From positions 397,635 to 461,634 of the forward strand of contig NZ_FOOX01000002.1 in the NCBI RefSeq assembly GCF_900113335.1: a stretch of DNA of 64,000 nucleotides. Reading direction: 5' to 3'. Numbering within the stretch: position 1 is the first letter of the stretch; every line of letters starts with the position of its first letter. Of this stretch, positions 59,924 to 64,000 are shown piece by piece. Source of the DNA: Desulfotruncus arcticus DSM 17038 (lineage in GTDB: Bacteria; Bacillota; Desulfotomaculia; Desulfotomaculales; Desulfallaceae). The translations under genes were made by a program, and so were the position numbers. The notes below the pieces were generated by a model. That model did no database searches and was not told the DNA's origin. It was given only the letters and a program-made list of their open reading frames with translations.

Positions 59924-60777
59924 GATTTGCTTATTTCCCGGGATGCTGCGATCACACCAGCGGCAGGGAATATGATATTTCCACCCGGGCGCTTTGCCAG
60001 GCTCTGGATGTGGAATTAGTTGAAATACCCGACTGGAGCTGTTGCGGTTCAACACCCGGACACAGCACCAGTCACCTGCTGGGAGTTGCCCTGGCAGCGC
60101 GCAACCTGGCCCTGGTGGCGGAAATGGGGCTGGATTGCACCGCTTCCTGTGCGGCCTGCTACCAGCGCCTGGCTATGGCCAATGTGGAAATGCAAAATAA
60201 CTCAGAACTATGTGAAAAAATTAACTGGATTACCGGAAAACCTTACCATGGGAGCGTTAAAGTCAAGTCGATAGTGGAGATAATTGCTGAATTAGATCCG
60301 GAACAAATAACCGGCCGGCTTGTCAAGCCGCTGCAAAATTTAAAGGTAGCCGTGTATTACGGCTGCTTAATGGTCAGACCCAAAGAGGTGCAGGTTGATG
60401 ATCCGGAAAATCCTTTGGTTATGGACCACTTGCTGGAGGCCGTTGGCGCTCAAACCCTGGATTGGAGCAGTAAAACCGAATGCTGTGGCGCTTCCCTGGC
60501 CATATCCAATGAGGATGTCGTGTTGAAGCTAACCGGTAAAATCCTTGCCGATGCCGCCCGGGCCGGAGCTGACTGTATTGCCACAGCCTGCCCGCTTTGT
60601 CACTTCAATCTGGATATGCGCCAGAAAAAAATAAACCAGGTATTGGGAACCGGTTACCAACTGCCCGTGTTTTACTTCACTCAGTTAATCGGACTGGCCA
60701 TCGGGCTAAAGCCTGAAGATTTGAGCTTTAACACGCATTTTATAGATACAAATAAGGTACTTAAACTGGTTGGATGA
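59920..60777 (+). CDS. hdrB: Heterodisulfide reductase-like subunit B
   Basis: 285 residues with two CCG domains: an N-terminal one with YFPGCCDH, DWSCCGSTPGHS and ASCAACYQRL, and a C-terminal one with AVYYGCLMVRP, KTECCGASLA and ATACPLCHFNLD. These Cys hold the two noncubane 4Fe-4S clusters that perform heterodisulfide-type two-electron chemistry in HdrB. Overlaps hdrC by four bases and precedes hdrA. All cluster Cys appear present, so it is likely active. The natural substrate in bacteria of this kind is unknown. Confidence 0.92.
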   Translation: MRFAYFPGCCDHTSGREYDISTRALCQALDVELVEIPDWSCCGSTPGHSTSHLLGVALAARNLALVAEMGLDCTASCAACYQRLAMANVEMQNNSELCEKINWITGKPYHGSVKVKSIVEIIAELDPEQITGRLVKPLQNLKVAVYYGCLMVRPKEVQVDDPENPLVMDHLLEAVGAQTLDWSSKTECCGASLAISNEDVVLKLTGKILADAARAGADCIATACPLCHFNLDMRQKKINQVLGTGYQLPVFYFTQLIGLAIGLKPEDLSFNTHFIDTNKVLKLVG

Positions 60778-60805
60778 ATTCTGCTAAGTATTGGAGCGAT
60801 GCGTT

Positions 60806-62815
60806 ATGAGGATCGGCGTATTTGTTTGCTGGTGCGGGTCCAACATTGGCGGGGTTGTTGATGTCCCCCGGGTGGCCGCTCAGGCCGCCCTGTTACCCCA
60901 TGTTGTGCACAGCGTTGATTATAAATATACCTGTTCCGAACCGGGACAGAACATGATTGTTGATGCTATTCAAAAGCACCATTTAGACAGGATAGTGGTT
61001 GCTTCCTGTTCACCCCGCCTGCATGAACCAACTTTCCGCAAGACCATCGCCCGGGCGGGGTTAAACCCTTATCTGCTGGAAATGGTCAATATTCGCGAGC
61101 ACTGTTCCTGGGTGCATAGCAAAGAACCTGATCAAGCCACTGCCAAAGCCATAGACCTGGTGAGAATGGCTGTGGCCAAAGCGGCCCGCTTGGAACCGCT
61201 GTATGAGGGAGCCATTTCCGTAACCAAAAAAGCAATGGTTATCGGCGGCGGCATTGCCGGCATTCAGGCGGCGCTGGATATCGCGGAAGCCGGGCATAAG
61301 GTAGTGCTCGTTGAAAGGGAGCCGACCATCGGCGGCAAAATGGTGATGCTGGACAAAACTTTCCCCACTTTGGATTGCTCGGCCTGTATCAGCACGCCCA
61401 AGATGGTGGCGGTGGCCCAGCACCCTAATATCGAACTGCTCACTTATGCCGAGGTTACTGGAGTAACCGGTTATATCGGCAACTTTTCAGTTACAGTTAA
61501 ACAAAAGGCGCGTTATGTTGACCACACCCGCTGCACCGGGTGCGGCACCTGCTGGGAAAAATGTCCGCAAAAAGTTTCCAGCGAATTCAACCAGCATATT
61601 GGCAGCCGTAAAGCCATTTATATTCCCTTTCCCCAGGCGGTTCCCAATAAGCCCTGCATAGATGCGGCCAACTGCCGCCGCCTGAACGGTAAAAAATGTG
61701 GTGTTTGCGCCAAAGTATGCGCGGCGGGGGCAATTAATTATGAGCAGCAGGATGAATACCGGCAGGTGGAAGTGGGCGCCATCGTTATGGCCACCGGTTA
61801 CGATCTTTTCGATTGGGCGCAGGCTTACGGCGAATACGGCTATGGAAAAATTCCCGACGTAATCACGGGACTGCAGTTTGAACGCCTGGTCAATGCCGCC
61901 GGCCCCACCGGTGGGAAAATAACCCGTCCTTCCGACGGCAGGGAACCCCAAAATGTGGTTTTCATCAAATGTGTGGGCTCCAGGGATGAAGCCAAAGGTA
62001 AAGCATATTGCTCCCGGGCTTGCTGTATGTATACCGCCAAGCACGCCCATCAGGTGCTGGAAAAAATTCCGGGGTCCCGGGTGTTTGTCTTTTATATGGA
62101 CGTCCGGGCGCCGGGCAAAGCTTATGAGGAATTTTATCAGCGCACCGTTAACGAGGGGGCCCGGTATATCCGGGGCCGGGTATCGAAAATATTCCGCCGG
62201 GGTGACAAATTGCTGGTTAAGGGGGCGGATACCCTGCTGGGCTGCCAGGTGGAAATTGAAGCCGACCTGGTAGTTTTAGCCACGGCAATGGTGCCGTCCC
62301 GGGGCTCCCGGGAAATTGCCCGGACGGTGGGCTTTACCGCGGACCAGGACGGATTTTTCCAGGAGGCGCATCCCAAACTACGCCCGGTGGAGACGAACAC
62401 GGCAGGGATCTTTTTGGCCGGAGTTTGTCAAGGTCCCAAAGATATTCCCGACACAGTGGCCCAGGCCAGCGCGGCGGCGGTTAAGGTTTGTGCGCTGCTT
62501 TATAAGCAGGAAATTGCCACCAACCCGATGATTGCCGAGGTTAATGAAGCAAAATGCCAGGGTTGCCTGTTATGCCGTGATGTATGCCCGTTTCAGGCAA
62601 TTGAAACCAAAACCATTCCCAACAGCGCTCATGGCCAGGTTAAAACGCAAACAGTTGCTCATATTAACAGCGGCCTATGCCAGGGCTGCGGCAGCTGCGC
62701 CTCATCCTGCCGTTCGGGTGCGGTAAACTTGAAAGGGTTCTCCAATGAACAAATTGCCGCCGCAATAGAAGCATGCCTGTATGAAAACGATTTTACTGGA
62801 ACCTCCGGGGCATAA
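60806..62815 (+). CDS. hdrA: Heterodisulfide reductase-like subunit A (flavin, iron-sulfur)
   Basis: About 669 residues from ATG 60806 behind TTGGAG; TTG 60791 is less likely. The N-terminal domain begins RIGVFVCWCGSNIGGVVDVP; the FAD domain has VIGGGIAGIQAALDIAEAG and EPTIGGKMVMLDKTFPTLDC. Ferredoxin-like clusters are CTGCGTCWEKCPQ and, at the C terminus, CQGCLLCRDVCPF and CQGCGSCASSCRSG. HdrA can split electron pairs by flavin-based bifurcation. No MvhD, FlxABCD or MetVF genes are adjacent within the window. Ends the operon before a strong terminator at 62846. Confidence 0.93.
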   Translation: MRIGVFVCWCGSNIGGVVDVPRVAAQAALLPHVVHSVDYKYTCSEPGQNMIVDAIQKHHLDRIVVASCSPRLHEPTFRKTIARAGLNPYLLEMVNIREHCSWVHSKEPDQATAKAIDLVRMAVAKAARLEPLYEGAISVTKKAMVIGGGIAGIQAALDIAEAGHKVVLVEREPTIGGKMVMLDKTFPTLDCSACISTPKMVAVAQHPNIELLTYAEVTGVTGYIGNFSVTVKQKARYVDHTRCTGCGTCWEKCPQKVSSEFNQHIGSRKAIYIPFPQAVPNKPCIDAANCRRLNGKKCGVCAKVCAAGAINYEQQDEYRQVEVGAIVMATGYDLFDWAQAYGEYGYGKIPDVITGLQFERLVNAAGPTGGKITRPSDGREPQNVVFIKCVGSRDEAKGKAYCSRACCMYTAKHAHQVLEKIPGSRVFVFYMDVRAPGKAYEEFYQRTVNEGARYIRGRVSKIFRRGDKLLVKGADTLLGCQVEIEADLVVLATAMVPSRGSREIARTVGFTADQDGFFQEAHPKLRPVETNTAGIFLAGVCQGPKDIPDTVAQASAAAVKVCALLYKQEIATNPMIAEVNEAKCQGCLLCRDVCPFQAIETKTIPNSAHGQVKTQTVAHINSGLCQGCGSCASSCRSGAVNLKGFSNEQIAAAIEACLYENDFTGTSGA

Positions 62816-62845
62816 TAATTACAGTAGTCAGGTTGTAGTAGAAAG

Positions 62846-62884
62846 GACGCAAGAGGGACGGACGTCTCTCTTGCGTCTTTTTTG
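62846..62884 (+). terminator. Terminator after hdrA
   Basis: GACGCAAGAG (62846-62855) pairs perfectly with CTCTTGCGTC (62868-62877), followed by seven Ts. Confidence 0.92.
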
Positions 62885-63028
62885 CTTAAAGTCCGGAATC
62901 AGGACCCCCTTTATTTAAAAATTAACAAAAATAAATGTTGATTTTACTCGATCTTTGCAGCCAGTTTACATCGAGGAGGGATAATGTCGGTATGATTAAA
63001 ATAAGCCCGTTAAGTAAGGGGTCTTTTA

Positions 63029-63742
63029 ATGAAGGCTATGTTTGGTGCGGTGGCACAGTCATTAGTATCCTTAAAATCCTTTGTTAATACCGGTATAATT
63101 CCTGCACAAGGGGTCAAGGGGTGCAGTAGCACGCATTTATTTATTAACGCCAGGGCAATACAAATTTTGTTTTTAGATGGTCACCAATTTGCGGCGAGAA
63201 TACTTAATAAATATAAGTCGGACCTTAACAACGGTTGTTCCTGGGCTGACAGGGGTGTGCGAAGTGTTTGCCATCATTATAATCCCGTTACCGGCACCGG
63301 CTTATGGAAATGGCCCAGTGCATATCAAAAATGCAATGATTATCTAACACAAGCTAAGCTGTTGTGGCTTAACGGCAAATTTAATGATGCTATTTTTTGG
63401 TTGGGCGCTGCAGCGCATTTAGTACAGGATTTATGTGTTCCGCACCACGCTGCCTGCAGTTTGTTCGAAGGCCACCTTGATTTCGAAAATTGGATAGAAA
63501 AGCGTAAAGAGCAATATGCAGTATTTGATGACGGCATTTATAATTTGGGCCGGACACCCGGCGAGTGGGTGAGTCAAAATGCTTGCTTTTCCATGGCTTA
63601 CTTGGACCTGATTTGCCCGGAAAGCCCGGTTAAAGACTTTGACAGGGCCGGTGATATATTGGTTAAAAGGGCACAGCGCACCACCGCCGGCTTTTTCCTG
63701 TACTTTTTTCAAATGGTTTATCAATTAAGGGGGCCAATATAA
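63029..63742 (+). CDS. Zinc-dependent phospholipase C-like protein
   Basis: 237 residues. The fold of zinc-dependent phospholipase C/S1-P1-like proteins is seen in THLFINARAIQILFLDGHQF, SWADRGVRSVCHHYNPVTG, LGAAAHLVQDLCVPHHAACS and EGHLDFENWIEKRK, which hold the His and Asp zinc ligands. It has no signal peptide, unlike clostridial toxins, so it may be an intracellular or membrane-associated relative, a common hypothetical in Peptococcaceae. A strong GGAGGG at about 62974 precedes other short frames (ATG 62983 and 62992), so the N terminus may have been altered by a frameshift. Its stop overlaps the next start (TAATG). Confidence 0.75.
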   Translation: MKAMFGAVAQSLVSLKSFVNTGIIPAQGVKGCSSTHLFINARAIQILFLDGHQFAARILNKYKSDLNNGCSWADRGVRSVCHHYNPVTGTGLWKWPSAYQKCNDYLTQAKLLWLNGKFNDAIFWLGAAAHLVQDLCVPHHAACSLFEGHLDFENWIEKRKEQYAVFDDGIYNLGRTPGEWVSQNACFSMAYLDLICPESPVKDFDRAGDILVKRAQRTTAGFFLYFFQMVYQLRGPI

Positions 63743-64000
63743 TGCGTGTTGCCATATTTACTGACACTTTTGTTCCGCAAGTTAATGGTGTGGCCCAGGT
63801 TGTTGCCAAATTTGTAGCTTATCTTAAACAAAACAACATTGCCAATGTGATTTTTGCACCAAATTATGGAAGAAGATCAACTTACATTAATAATTATAAT
63901 GTTTTTACCGTACCTTGCATTAACTTTCCGCTTTACCCCGAGTGTAAATTAGCATTCCCCGGTTTAAGTGCAATAAGGCAACAGCTCGAAGAGTTTTCCC
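63742..64000 (+). CDS. Glycosyltransferase family 4-like protein, 3' end outside window
   Basis: The first 86 codons read MRVAIFTDTFVPQVNGVAQV, the N-terminal Rossmann half of GT4 glycosyltransferases of the MgtA/PimB type, with the conserved PQVNGVA segment. It overlaps the phospholipase-like gene by one base, so both are co-transcribed. Enzymes of this type add sugar to diacylglycerol or other lipids, which fits a phospholipase-like neighbour in lipid turnover, but that link is only inferred. The rest of the gene lies beyond the window. Confidence 0.85.
   Translation, partial: MRVAIFTDTFVPQVNGVAQVVAKFVAYLKQNNIANVIFAPNYGRRSTYINNYNVFTVPCINFPLYPECKLAFPGLSAIRQQLEEFS

Noticed and set aside
1..64000. 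CRISPR arrays, rRNA operons or a replication origin
   Set aside because: No regularly spaced repeats, rRNA-like sequence or DnaA-box cluster was seen.

Overview
The window looks like chromosomal DNA of an anaerobic, low-to-mid GC Clostridia member of the Peptococcaceae type (Desulfotomaculum/Pelotomaculum/Desulfitobacterium relatives). This is inferred from gene content: corrinoid-dependent methyl transfer with a RACo-type activator, a full HdrCBA set, a cobalamin riboswitch, GGAGG ribosome binding sites, many GTG/TTG starts and a GHKL/LytTR pair. No rRNA, tRNA or CRISPR array was found.

Layout. (1) 1-3.0 kb is a graveyard of mobile and defence genes: a NurA-like nuclease, a broken HerA-like ATPase, a ParB-domain DNA methylase broken by a MITE-like insertion and frameshifts, and a RhuM gene with three in-frame stops. 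A lipoprotein follows. (2) 4.3-12.5 kb is a complete GC-rich type II Wadjet operon (jetABCD). (3) 12.6-21 kb holds a secreted copper-amine-oxidase-N-domain protein, a relic of a type I JetC, a decayed IS with recognisable terminal inverted repeats, a truncated group II intron, a LytTR/GHKL two-component system, an AbrB-like protein, a two-repeat membrane-anchored protein and a decayed matrixin-like protease. (4) 21-28.1 kb is a cobalamin-riboswitch-led operon of a DUF2162 membrane protein, an ExbB-like and an ExbD-like protein and a large exported CobN-like chelatase, resembling HmuTUVS. (5) 28.7-39.7 kb holds an MFS exporter, a compact type I toxin-antitoxin-like cassette with a convergent antisense promoter, MscS, a TetR-regulated HlyD/ABC efflux operon, an acyltransferase, an AlkA-like glycosylase and a Cys-rich copper-storage-like protein. 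(6) 40-47.7 kb is a complete type III Wadjet operon in the order jetDABC. (7) 47.8-62.8 kb is a corrinoid methyltransferase region: one pterin-type methyltransferase, three corrinoid proteins, two UroD-type methyltransferases each followed by a homologous 47-residue microprotein, a GPH transporter, a GntR regulator, RACo, a MetH-activation-domain protein and HdrCBA. (8) The right edge has a zinc phospholipase C-like protein and the start of a glycosyltransferase.

How the parts fit. The methyl-transfer region reads as a catabolic module: the transporter brings in a methylated (probably methoxylated) compound, the UroD-type enzymes move the methyl group to a corrinoid protein, the pterin-type enzyme passes it to tetrahydrofolate, RACo re-reduces inactive cobalt, and HdrCBA may handle electrons. 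Three copies of GTATATAC lie ahead of transcription units in this module and are probably the GntR operator. The riboswitch operon could serve the high cobalt or corrinoid demand of such metabolism. The two intact Wadjet systems, the type I JetC relics and the NurA/HerA pair mark the left half and centre as a defence island with heavy turnover. The least described items are the methyltransferase-linked microproteins, the toxin/antisense cassette and the Tyr-repeat insert in the CobN-like protein.
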